A stretch of DNA of 64,000 nucleotides from Aureispira sp. CCB-E (lineage in GTDB: Bacteria; Bacteroidota; Bacteroidia; Chitinophagales; Saprospiraceae). A model generated the notes under the pieces. That model searched no databases. It saw only the letters and a program-made list of their open reading frames with translations, and was not told the DNA's origin. The position numbers were made by a program, and so were the translations under genes. Of the stretch, positions 17,208 through 25,340 are shown one piece after another; position 1 is the first letter of the stretch, and the number at the start of each line of letters is the position of its first letter. The stretch is taken from contig NZ_CP133671.1 in assembly GCF_031326345.1 (NCBI RefSeq), forward strand, positions 3,658,001 through 3,722,000, written 5' to 3'.

Positions 17208-18224
17208 CTAACTTAATACATCTGCGGTTGGCTCATTATAAAATTGTCTAGCCCAAAGGCGATAAAATCCAATAGGACCATCACCAGGAGCTAAAGGCGT
17301 ACGAATAATATACTTCTTATTTTCCCAAATTTTGAAATCCTGATAAACATCATTTTTGTATTCTCGAATGACTTGTTTGGAAATGATATAGCTAAGCAAG
17401 GATTTGGGGACAAGATTGAGCAATGGATTGATGCGACCAGGCTGTGTGATTTTTTTTAGAGAAGAAGCAATTCTAAGAATGATACGATCCCCGTCGGTAG
17501 GTGTTGGCAAGACAAAATGCCTTGTTTCTAGTCCATAAGGACTTGTTTTGGCTTCTACAAAAGAGAAACCTAAACCATGAACATGAGGAGTAAATTCTAT
17601 TTGAATAGGCTTGAAGTGTTTGCCCAAGAAACTATGTCGCTCCATGCCATACTTCGCGGATAGATAAGGACCTTCGGCAAAAGGCTCCTCAAGAATAGAT
17701 ACTTTGTTGTAACCGTGGATTTCAGAAAAATGCCCCACATCAACACTATTTTCACTTGTTTCTTGTGGATGGCTGCGCAATTCCCATTCTACCCACTCAA
17801 AAGGCATCCAGCCTTCTAGGTCAATTTGAGGAACCTGCCAATGAGGAGGTTTTCCTTCAGAGTCATAGTATGCCAAAATGACTCCATTGATTTCATTGAT
17901 TGGGAAAATATTCGCTTTTGCTTTAGAGGGAGGTTTGGTGCCATAGCCTGTTTTGGTACAATTTCCTTTGGTGTCAAACTCAAAACTATGGAAAGGGCAA
18001 CGAATGCATTCCCCTTGAACATCGCCCCCAAAACCAAAGTGCGCCCCCATGTGTGGACAATATGCGTCCATTATGCAAGCCTCGCCACTTTGAGTGCGAA
18101 AGACAACAACATCTTGCCCCATGAATTTTTTAGTGTGTATCTGTCCCTTTTTTAATTTTTTTGATATTTCAACTACATACCAGCCATTGGGAAATGGAGG
18201 TAAAACACGTTCTTTTGATGCCAT
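17208..18224 (-). CDS. Rieske-type oxygenase, KshA/Neverland-like
   Basis: A 338-aa Rieske [2Fe-2S] non-haem iron oxygenase component. The cluster motif is CPHMGAHFG (C56, H58) and CPFHSFEF (C76, H79). The catalytic domain has the mononuclear iron ligand pattern N159-x2-D162-x2-H165-x4-H170 in ENSVDVGHFSEIHG. Spacing and the downstream domain are closer to 3-ketosteroid 9-alpha-hydroxylase (KshA) and cholesterol 7-desaturase (Neverland/DAF-36) than to ring-hydroxylating dioxygenase alpha subunits, so a sterol or other lipid substrate is plausible but not shown. No reductase or ferredoxin gene is adjacent, so electrons must come from elsewhere. Monocistronic. Confidence 0.88.
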   Translation of the reverse strand: MASKERVLPPFPNGWYVVEISKKLKKGQIHTKKFMGQDVVVFRTQSGEACIMDAYCPHMGAHFGFGGDVQGECIRCPFHSFEFDTKGNCTKTGYGTKPPSKAKANIFPINEINGVILAYYDSEGKPPHWQVPQIDLEGWMPFEWVEWELRSHPQETSENSVDVGHFSEIHGYNKVSILEEPFAEGPYLSAKYGMERHSFLGKHFKPIQIEFTPHVHGLGFSFVEAKTSPYGLETRHFVLPTPTDGDRIILRIASSLKKITQPGRINPLLNLVPKSLLSYIISKQVIREYKNDVYQDFKIWENKKYIIRTPLAPGDGPIGFYRLWARQFYNEPTADVLS

Positions 18225-18416
18225 TGTTTTTTATTAGTGCTATTAATAATGTTGAGTTAGCGCCGCCTATTTACCTAACAAAAAATAAAATAATGAATTT
18301 AAATCACTTGTTCAAGCGAATAGTTTATTTTTTTGGTTAATAATAGGTGTGTTGTACTCAAAAAGTTGTGAAATATAACAATGGCAAGGATAGCAATAAA
18401 GGACTTTAAAGTTGAG

Positions 18417-19946
18417 TTATAAAATCCCATCCAAATCAGGAGGAAGTAGCTTAGGAATTTCATCATCAGGCGTATCAATGGGAACTTCTACTTGATAAAC
18501 ATCTGCCTCTACTCGTTCTCCTTTGTGATTGATGCAATAGGTCTCACCATTTTTAATAACTTGGGCAATACCATTTTGGAAATGACTAACGTAGTTGTAT
18601 AAGAAAGGAATGACTTCATTTCCTTCAATATCAATAAAACCCCATCGTTCCCATTTTTTTACACCAGCCAAATTCTCACTAAAGTTATAGGCAGCAGTAT
18701 ATTTAGGAGCGATAATAATATTGTGCGTTTTGTTATTGACAAATCCCCATTTATCTGTTTTTTTATCCAAAAAAGGCTCTACATGTTGCAAGTAGCCAAT
18801 AAGTTTGGTTGCATGCTCAATGCGATAAAGTGCTTCGTGATTAATGGTTTGAATGCTATCGATTAAGACATGCGCCATTCGTTGATAATTTTGAATACTG
18901 TAAAGCCTAGTAGCTTCTGACAGTGCGAATTCTAGTATCGCTTCTCGTTCACAAATCTTAATTTTGCGCTCAATGATTTTTCGTTCAGGCATAAAATTAG
19001 GTTGGTAATGCTCTAAGGCCAAAGTATACTGCTCTTTTGCCTTTTTCCACATAAGCGCCAAAAAATATTCGTGTCCTTGTGTTAAGTGTGCTTCAAAAGG
19101 CGCTCGCTTTTCCTTTAATTCAATTTCATCCAAATAGTTTTTAACCTTATTGTACAAACGACGAATGACGGCATCATCTCTTAAATCTAAAGCATCTTTA
19201 CAATTAAAAAAGCAAGTTTGATAATCTTGATTTTTGTAGGCTTCGTGAGCGGCTTTGGAGTAATGACGAAAATCTATTTCTCGATGGCAAATATCTACAT
19301 GAGCCTCAATGATTTTTATATCAGGGGCAAACCCTTCTCTCCATAATTTAACGGCTTCTTTGTAAAGCGGTAAAGCGGCACGCAAGCGCCCTGGGCGCTT
19401 TTGCCAATTGTTAAAAATAGCTTCGGCTTCTGTAATTTTTGATTTAAATGTTTCTTCTAATTCTTCTTTGCGTTGGCGTACTTTTTCTAACTTTCGATCT
19501 AGTTCTTGAACGACTTGATCAAATAATTCATTTTTGATATTAGAACTATCATAAATGGGGAGCCCTGCTCTAGGTAAGACATCCAAATTTCTGAATACTG
19601 TATCTTCCCACCAACAAGTATTTAATATAATAGGGACAACAATACTTTGTTCATTATCGTGCTGTTGTAGTGTTTCTCGTAGTTCTTGGGAGATAAAAAA
19701 GGGAGATAAAATAGAATTGTCACTCATAAGTAACAAGACCAAATCAGCGGCTTCTGTCAATTCACGGATACTTGCTCGCCCAGACTCTGATAAATCTGTT
19801 CCATCATACCAAACCTTATTGACTACATAACCTGCATTTTTTTTGTCTAGGCCTTCTAGGTTATGGAGCAATTCCTCAAATTGTACTTGATCTTTGGGGT
19901 GATAAGCAATGAAAATATTTAAGGTATAGGTAGCTTTTAAGTGCAT
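18417..19946 (-). CDS. TIR-domain protein with helical repeats and C-terminal WG repeats
   Basis: A 509-aa predicted cytoplasmic protein. The N-terminal TIR-like domain (about 8-135) runs LNIFIAYHPKDQ, VWYDGTDLSESGRASI and ADLVLLLMSDNSILSPFFISQEL, with E88 in the position of the NADase glutamate, then VVPIILNTCWWED. A coiled, charged segment (about 140-170) leads into TPR-like helices (about 180-400). The C-terminus has WG_beta repeats (DKWGFVNNKTHNI, ERWGFIDIEGNEVI). Bacterial TIR domains act as NAD+ hydrolases in defence or as scaffolds; WG repeats are presumed protein-binding. No partner gene of a known defence system is adjacent. Whether it hydrolyses NAD+ is inference. Confidence 0.8.
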   Translation of the reverse strand: MHLKATYTLNIFIAYHPKDQVQFEELLHNLEGLDKKNAGYVVNKVWYDGTDLSESGRASIRELTEAADLVLLLMSDNSILSPFFISQELRETLQQHDNEQSIVVPIILNTCWWEDTVFRNLDVLPRAGLPIYDSSNIKNELFDQVVQELDRKLEKVRQRKEELEETFKSKITEAEAIFNNWQKRPGRLRAALPLYKEAVKLWREGFAPDIKIIEAHVDICHREIDFRHYSKAAHEAYKNQDYQTCFFNCKDALDLRDDAVIRRLYNKVKNYLDEIELKEKRAPFEAHLTQGHEYFLALMWKKAKEQYTLALEHYQPNFMPERKIIERKIKICEREAILEFALSEATRLYSIQNYQRMAHVLIDSIQTINHEALYRIEHATKLIGYLQHVEPFLDKKTDKWGFVNNKTHNIIIAPKYTAAYNFSENLAGVKKWERWGFIDIEGNEVIPFLYNYVSHFQNGIAQVIKNGETYCINHKGERVEADVYQVEVPIDTPDDEIPKLLPPDLDGIL

Positions 19947-20202
19947 TGGTGTTGATTTATAATAGGGTAAACGGAAGAATTTTTAAATTTTTCTAAATTT
20001 CATCAAACTTTTTTCGGCTTTTTCTCTTCTATATACTAAACAATGTTTTATCTGGATCGTAGAGTATGTTGTCTGTGAGTTATTTATCCGTTTGTATGTA
20101 ACAAAATGAAGCAACAATATACGCCATTTTTAAAGGCATATTAGCCAAAGTAAATTGTCCGTTTTTTAAAATTAGAAAATAATGAATCAGTTAACAAATA
20201 TA

Positions 20203-20868
20203 ATGAAAAAAATAGCGATACTGGGTGTCTTAGCTATAATAGTAAGTTCTTGTATTAATAGGAGTGCAAGGCGTAGTTTTGAACGGTATGGCGTACACGG
20301 TCCTTACGATGCGATTATTGTTCCAGGAGTACCTTTTGAAAATGACGAGTGGAGTGAGATTATGAAAATGAGAGTGCATTGGGCTGTTTACTTGTATAAT
20401 CAGGGAACAACTAAAAATATTATTTTCTCTGGGAGTGCGGTTTATTCCCCTTACGTAGAAGCCAAAATTATGGCTTTGTATGCCGAACAATTGGGCGTAG
20501 ATACAGCGCATATTTATACAGAAGAAAGGGCAGAGCATAGTTCAGAAAACCTTTACTACTCTTATCGAATTGCCAAAGATAACAACTTAAAAAAGGTAGC
20601 TTTGGCAACAGATCCTTTCCAAGGTTCTTTTTTGAGAGGGTTTGCTAATAAAATCAAATTACATGATATTGGTTTTCTACCAATTGTATTTGATACGCTA
20701 AGCAAAATAGATTTGGTTACACCAGCAATAGATCCTAGTACAGCTTATGTAGATGATTTTAAATCAATTACCGAACGTGAAAATGGCTTTATTCGTTTTC
20801 AAGGAACAATGGGGAAATTTATAGAGTATGAAGAAGGGGATGATCCTAAGAGCAAAAAAAATAAATAA
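20203..20868 (+). CDS. YdcF/SanA-like (DUF218) lipoprotein
   Basis: From the ATG at 20203 the product is 221 aa and begins with a lipoprotein signal MKKIAILGVLAIIVSSC, Cys17 in an SSC lipobox. An ATG 21 bases upstream (20182) adds seven residues before the signal and is less likely. The DUF218 core includes YDAIIVPGVPFEN, the NIIFSGSAV strand-turn, TEERAEHSSENLYYS and KKVALATDPFQGSF. These are the expected acidic and Ser/Glu positions of the SanA/YdcF family, linked to envelope or peptidoglycan-precursor processes. The exact reaction is unknown. It is convergent with the M15 peptidase gene, with a 7-base gap. Confidence 0.88.
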   Translation: MKKIAILGVLAIIVSSCINRSARRSFERYGVHGPYDAIIVPGVPFENDEWSEIMKMRVHWAVYLYNQGTTKNIIFSGSAVYSPYVEAKIMALYAEQLGVDTAHIYTEERAEHSSENLYYSYRIAKDNNLKKVALATDPFQGSFLRGFANKIKLHDIGFLPIVFDTLSKIDLVTPAIDPSTAYVDDFKSITERENGFIRFQGTMGKFIEYEEGDDPKSKKNK

Positions 20869-20875
20869 ATGTTGG

Positions 20876-21616
20876 CTAGTAACTATTCCATCTTGCTCGA
20901 CGTCCACGCACATCAATATGGACGACTTGGGTGCCAGGATAAAGTCCTATGCCTCCTTTATTGCCAATAATTTTTTTATCGCAAAGTTCTAAGACAATTG
21001 CTTTATCTTCGGATGTATATTTGCCATCCTTGTTAACATCTCCAATCCAAAAATCCAAAGCTTGTCCTTTGATATGCCTACTTTTGGAGGCACCGTTTAC
21101 CAATTTATTTTGCTGTGGGGTGCGATGCCCTGAGGTGATTTGTATGGCATCTTGGTTTAATTTGAGTTGTTTTAATGCTTCTTGTAATTCGAGTGCTTTG
21201 AACAAAACTCTTTGGTCTATTCCCCAGTAAAGCTCTTGATCAGAAAAATACCACAAGTTTTTATACCGATTGTCTTTAGAAATTAAATCTTTGATTCGAT
21301 TATTACCAATTACCTTTTTATAACAATCTTTTTTCTTTAGAACATAAAAACGAATTCCTTTAGTTAAAGATAAATAAGAAGAATGATTCAGTTGCGATTC
21401 TGATAAATATTCTTTAGGCAAATCATCCAACGAAACAGTTTTAAAAGAAGCAAGAAGGTTTTGTATTGCTGCTTTATTATCTATATAATCATTTTTGTTA
21501 AAAAGATCATAGCAGACCATTTCTACCTTATCTCTGATTGCTGAAAAAGAAATTAGGATTCCAATACTACCAATTATAATTAATGAGCAGAGCGTTTTTA
21601 ATAAGCGTTTTTTCAT
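20876..21616 (-). CDS. M15A-type zinc peptidase with EF-hand-like loop
   Basis: A 246-aa exported or membrane-anchored protein, with an N-terminal hydrophobic helix at about 10-27. The catalytic domain (about 125-246) has the M15 zinc site H181 (SRHIKGQALDF), D188 and H233 (VVHIDVRGR). TSGHRTPQQNKLVNGASKS precedes it as in YcbK/DUF882 and VanY-like enzymes that trim peptidoglycan peptides. Between the zinc ligands lies D193-V-N195-K-D197-G-K-Y-T-S-E-D204, an almost perfect EF-hand/dockerin calcium loop. The gene is convergent with the DUF218 gene, and the stops are 7 bases apart. The substrate assignment is from the family. Confidence 0.85.
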   Translation of the reverse strand: MKKRLLKTLCSLIIIGSIGILISFSAIRDKVEMVCYDLFNKNDYIDNKAAIQNLLASFKTVSLDDLPKEYLSESQLNHSSYLSLTKGIRFYVLKKKDCYKKVIGNNRIKDLISKDNRYKNLWYFSDQELYWGIDQRVLFKALELQEALKQLKLNQDAIQITSGHRTPQQNKLVNGASKSRHIKGQALDFWIGDVNKDGKYTSEDKAIVLELCDKKIIGNKGGIGLYPGTQVVHIDVRGRRARWNSY

Positions 21617-21666
21617 AGAAGTTTAAGATATGATGTTTGCTTATGAAGTGTATATAATCTTGGTAT

Positions 21667-21674
21667 TATCTTTG
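21667..21674 (+). promoter_or_regulatory. Possible -7 element (TATCTTTG)
   Basis: Matches the Bacteroidota -7 consensus TAnnTTTG, 44 bases before the ATG at 21718. The only upstream TTTG (21636-21639) is 27 bases away, longer than the usual spacing of 17-23, so this is weak. Confidence 0.3.
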
Positions 21675-21717
21675 AAAAGAATTATTGAAAGATGGAATCA
21701 CCTATTAAAATCGAGAT

Positions 21718-22110
21718 ATGAAAAGACTTATGCTTAGTTTGATTTTAGGAATTGTCGCTTGCATACCTTTACAAGCACAAAAAGTAATCAATGACTTGGA
21801 ATTGAAAGGAATTCACTTAGAAAAATGCAAAGCATACGAGGGGTACTGCCTTGTTTTTGAAGCAGAAGGAACTTATTCAAGGAACGATTATCCACAAATG
21901 AAAATTTTTATTAACGATGCGTTGGTTGCAGAAACAGGTTGGTTATATGGAATTGAGTTAAGAGATGGCTATGAAATAGAAACTACGTTGACAGAACTCC
22001 CTGATAATTTTGAATGTCTTGTCGCAATACAATTATTGCATCGAAATAAAGGCGATTTATTCACATATACTCATCGAGCAACCCCTCATAAAAAGGAAAC
22101 TGAAAAATAA
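21718..22110 (+). CDS. Small secreted protein of unknown function
   Basis: A 130-aa protein with a signal peptide ending LQAQ (about residues 1-20). The mature part is predicted beta-rich, with the acidic and aromatic segment YEGYCLVFEAEGTY, a short IKLM-like strand MKIFINDALVAETGW, and a C-terminal HRATPHKKE tail. It contains three cysteines (Cys37, Cys44 and Cys101, approximately). I do not recognise a family. It is transcribed alone, with a possible -7 promoter element 44 bases upstream and a hairpin at its stop codon. Confidence 0.65.
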   Translation: MKRLMLSLILGIVACIPLQAQKVINDLELKGIHLEKCKAYEGYCLVFEAEGTYSRNDYPQMKIFINDALVAETGWLYGIELRDGYEIETTLTELPDNFECLVAIQLLHRNKGDLFTYTHRATPHKKETEK

Positions 22111-22138
22111 TCTTCTATCGCTTAGGATAGAAGATTAT
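22107..22138. terminator. Stem-loop terminator (likely bidirectional)
   Basis: Perfect 13-bp stem: ATAATCTTCTATC (22107-22119) and GATAGAAGATTAT (22126-22138), loop GCTTAG. It overlaps the stop codon of the upstream gene and lies 40 bases from the stop of the convergent hydrolase gene. The T-run is weak on both sides. Confidence 0.7.
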
Positions 22139-22177
22139 CTAGTGTTTTGATAACGTTTACAATACTTGAATTCCAAG

Positions 22178-23866
22178 TCATCGTTGGATGACTAACTTTT
22201 GAGTGTAAATATCTGCCTCATGTTCTAGACGAACCCAATATGTTCCATTCGGAATTTGACTTACGTCATAACTAATAAAGGGGCTATCTGCATTAAATGT
22301 CTGATGAACAGTGCGTCCCAACATATCTATAATGCTAACGTTATAAGAGCTGTTGAGTGGTCGGACAACTTTTAGATAGAATGTATTTTGACTAGGATTA
22401 GGCATTATTTTAAAGTAGTTGCTGGCAGGATCAATAGAGGTGATAGAAGATGCGACACTAACGGTAATATCTTGCTTGATATAACAACCACGTGTATCGG
22501 ATACCCTAACTTCATACACATCGGGTGCAAGTCCCGACACGCTATCTGTAGTTTGACCAGTTAAACTGCCTTGCCAATCATAAACATAGGGTCCTGTACC
22601 ATTGTTGGCTAAAAGTGTAATTGAGCCGTCGTTACTAGTGCCAGAGGAAGCATCTACAACAGTGTTGTTCAATGTCATTCCACCACTTAAATCCATGTAT
22701 AGTTCAAAAAATGCAAAAGCAGAAAGAATGGCTAATGGAGCACAAGCCGTATGATCTAAGGTAGGTCCTAGTTCTGTTGCAGAGACATTTAGAGCGCCCA
22801 AAGCAGTCATTGTGTCCAGTGCTACAACAGAATTGCCATAAAATACCTGTTCGTCTCCTTCACAATAATACATAGCCAAAGGAGCTTGAGGAACCCAACT
22901 ATAAACATCTTGTTCTCTTAATAATACCCTACCAAAATGGTTGGGGTCGTTTATATAATTACTAAAAAAAGTAGAATCCAGCATATGACTTGGGGTATCT
23001 GGTAATTGATTGTTAATCCAACCTGTAGAATGAACGCCATCAAAATAACTTGGTAGTAATGTATCGTAAGGAGAACGGAAAATCTCAGAAAGATTGTTGT
23101 AGACATTCCCATATGCCTCTTGCGCACCCAAAATAACATAAGGTAAATAAGCTGGAGTTGCATAAGGTTGAGGATTCGTAATGGTCGCAGCTTGTACACC
23201 TGATACATCGTAAGGTCCCGACATAGGGGCGCAAGCAGTTACTGTAAATTCGTTGGAAAGATTGGTTTCAATTTCTTTGAATGCTGCCATTGTAGAATGA
23301 CCACCTTGAGAATAGCCAAACAAAAAAACTTGGTCGTTTAAATTAAAACCTAAACTATCTTTCAGCTCACGAGCAGCTCGCATCATGTCAATAGTGGCAG
23401 AAGCCTCAGTTCTAGAATTTATATAGGGATGAAATCCAGGTTCGTCTCCTAAGCCTAAGTAATCGGGCATGGCACAAACGACGCCAGCAATAGCAGATGC
23501 CAGTACCCCAATTTGATACTCGGAGCCACCTTGATAAGAAGGAACACTTGTTTTGGTAGTTGTTGTTCCGTGTTGGTAACTGACCAAAGGAACAGGACAG
23601 GTAACGCCCGTTGGCACCACAAGTGCTCCTGTGGCAATTGTCGTTCCATTCCCTCTTGCATTAGATGTTGTATAACTTACTTTGTAATAATCTAATTCAA
23701 ATTCAGGGGCTACAACAGTAGGCGGAATCCCAAAGCCATTTAAAATCGCTTGGACATCTTGAATGTCGTAATGTTGTACGAGTTGATAGGAAACTAAATG
23801 TTGTTGTCCTAGGCTAGTTTGAAGCAGAGAAAAAGAGAAAACACAGAGTAAAATAAGTTTTTTCAT
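22178..23866 (-). CDS. T9SS-secreted alpha/beta hydrolase (lipase/esterase-like)
   Basis: A 562-aa secreted enzyme. A signal peptide (1-20, ending LGQ) is followed by an alpha/beta-hydrolase domain (about 30-400): VSYQHGTTTTK oxyanion-type loop, nucleophile elbow GYSQGG with S186, an acidic segment YYCEGDEQV, and LDHTACAP supplying the likely His. A SprB-like repeat (about 405-475) contains DWQGSLTGQTTDSVSGLAPD and ends CYIKQDITV. A type A T9SS C-terminal sorting domain (about 485-562) starts FKIMPNPSQNTFYL and ends NGTYWVRLEHEADIYTQKL. The product is thus exported by T9SS and probably held on the cell surface. The substrate is probably an ester lipid, by family only. Confidence 0.9.
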   Translation of the reverse strand: MKKLILLCVFSFSLLQTSLGQQHLVSYQLVQHYDIQDVQAILNGFGIPPTVVAPEFELDYYKVSYTTSNARGNGTTIATGALVVPTGVTCPVPLVSYQHGTTTTKTSVPSYQGGSEYQIGVLASAIAGVVCAMPDYLGLGDEPGFHPYINSRTEASATIDMMRAARELKDSLGFNLNDQVFLFGYSQGGHSTMAAFKEIETNLSNEFTVTACAPMSGPYDVSGVQAATITNPQPYATPAYLPYVILGAQEAYGNVYNNLSEIFRSPYDTLLPSYFDGVHSTGWINNQLPDTPSHMLDSTFFSNYINDPNHFGRVLLREQDVYSWVPQAPLAMYYCEGDEQVFYGNSVVALDTMTALGALNVSATELGPTLDHTACAPLAILSAFAFFELYMDLSGGMTLNNTVVDASSGTSNDGSITLLANNGTGPYVYDWQGSLTGQTTDSVSGLAPDVYEVRVSDTRGCYIKQDITVSVASSITSIDPASNYFKIMPNPSQNTFYLKVVRPLNSSYNVSIIDMLGRTVHQTFNADSPFISYDVSQIPNGTYWVRLEHEADIYTQKLVIQR

Positions 23867-24102
23867 TCGATTTGGTTTTGATTGTAAAAAGTTTGATCAC
23901 TTTAATATAATGATTTTAAAGGAGTTTTTAACGATAAAAATAATTTGCTTTGCGTGATTCCTTTTTAGTAGAAAAAGAATAGATCTAAAAACAAGATGAT
24001 TTAGTTGTATTGTTACCGTGCGGTTTTAATGAGTTGCTGGATTAACAAAAGTCTGCTAAAAGGACGTATTGATAGATTTTAAAAAAATAAAAGAATAATT
24101 AC

Positions 24103-25323
24103 ATGAACACACTATTAAACAAAGAACTTAAGTTGGTTTTATTATGGTTGTTATTTCCTATGTTAGGAATGGCTCAATCTGGCAATTGGATGTCGAGTAA
24201 ACAAATAGAGAAAGACAACTTATTATTTATAGAAGGAGGTACGTATAACATGGGGCAAGATGCAGAGGAGGATATTGTTCGTAGAGTAACGGTTAGTGCC
24301 TTTTATATAGCACCAACGGAAGTAACGAATAAGGAATATAGGGCATTTATCAATTGGCTAAATAAGCACAATAAATCACAGGTAGTAGCAATGTTACCTG
24401 ATACAAGTATATGGCAACGTTGTGTCTCTAAAGAGCTTGGAGAGCAACTTTTTAACGATTATTTTAGACTTCCAGCATTTGATTATTATCCTGTTGTTGG
24501 GGTATCTTGGTTGCAAGCTACTGCATTTACAAAATGGAAATCGGACCGTTATAACGAACAGCTCGCTAAAACAAGCGGATTGTGGTCTTCAGAGATGCAA
24601 GAGAAATATGCTTTTTCTACGGCTGAATTCCTTTCGGGAACTTATCATAAAAAAGAAGGGATAGATTTTCCTAATGGTCACAATCTATTCTTGCCCAATC
24701 ATCGATTACTAACCGAAGCAGAATGGGAGTATGCAGCTTGGGCATTAATTGGCAAGCGCCTTCAAAATGAGGATGGTTATGTGGCTAACCAACAATTAGT
24801 ATCGACACCTACGGACGGGAAAGAAAAGCATTATAAAAAAGAGATAAACCAAGAACGAAAAAAAGCCTTGCGCCACGCTCGAAAATATCCTGTTCCTAAT
24901 TATTATAATGCTGAGAAACACAACTTGCCTAAATGTGTCTTTGAAGGAGATATTAATGCTTATGGGATTTTTAATATGAATGGGAATGTAGCAGAATGGG
25001 TGTACGATGTTTATCAACCTATTTCCAAAGTAGTGGAAAACATTCCAAAACCAATAACGGCACCTCAATCCAAGGATACTCAAAAAACAATTCCTGAAGA
25101 TCAAATGAGTGTCATAGAAACACCATGGGAAGAAGTGGTCGCAAAAGGGAAGGCTGCTCAGTCTCATTTAAAGGTAGATGCCAATAGCTTACGTGTACTT
25201 AAGGGCGCTAAATCTGTTAATGAAAAAAGCCCAGGAAACCGAAAAGGCGCAAAAGCTGGAGGGCAACAAGAGCGTTTGATTGGTTTTAGATGTGGGATGA
25301 CTAGAGTAGAACCATTGGAGTAA
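24103..25323 (+). CDS. SUMF1/FGE-sulfatase domain protein, GldK/GldJ-like
   Basis: A 406-aa exported protein; signal peptide ending GMAQS (about 1-25). The formylglycine-generating-enzyme-like (SUMF1) fold begins FIEGGTYNMGQDAEED and continues VSAFYIAPTEVTNKEYRAFINWL, RLLTEAEWEYAAWA, FNMNGNVAEWVYDVY and IGFRCGM. In Bacteroidota such proteins are the gliding/T9SS lipoproteins GldK and GldJ. The acidic-to-basic insertion at about 240-380 is longer than usual, and I see no lipobox cysteine, so it is probably a paralogue or periplasmic variant rather than canonical GldK. The canonical FGE copper-binding cysteines are not obvious. Transcribed away from the secreted hydrolase. Confidence 0.8.
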   Translation: MNTLLNKELKLVLLWLLFPMLGMAQSGNWMSSKQIEKDNLLFIEGGTYNMGQDAEEDIVRRVTVSAFYIAPTEVTNKEYRAFINWLNKHNKSQVVAMLPDTSIWQRCVSKELGEQLFNDYFRLPAFDYYPVVGVSWLQATAFTKWKSDRYNEQLAKTSGLWSSEMQEKYAFSTAEFLSGTYHKKEGIDFPNGHNLFLPNHRLLTEAEWEYAAWALIGKRLQNEDGYVANQQLVSTPTDGKEKHYKKEINQERKKALRHARKYPVPNYYNAEKHNLPKCVFEGDINAYGIFNMNGNVAEWVYDVYQPISKVVENIPKPITAPQSKDTQKTIPEDQMSVIETPWEEVVAKGKAAQSHLKVDANSLRVLKGAKSVNEKSPGNRKGAKAGGQQERLIGFRCGMTRVEPLE

Positions 25324-25340
25324 AAAGATTCGATACATTT

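Noticed and set aside
18417-19946. Complete known TIR defence system (such as Thoeris)
   Set aside because: No partner gene of a known TIR system is adjacent; neighbours are a Rieske oxygenase and a DUF218 lipoprotein gene.
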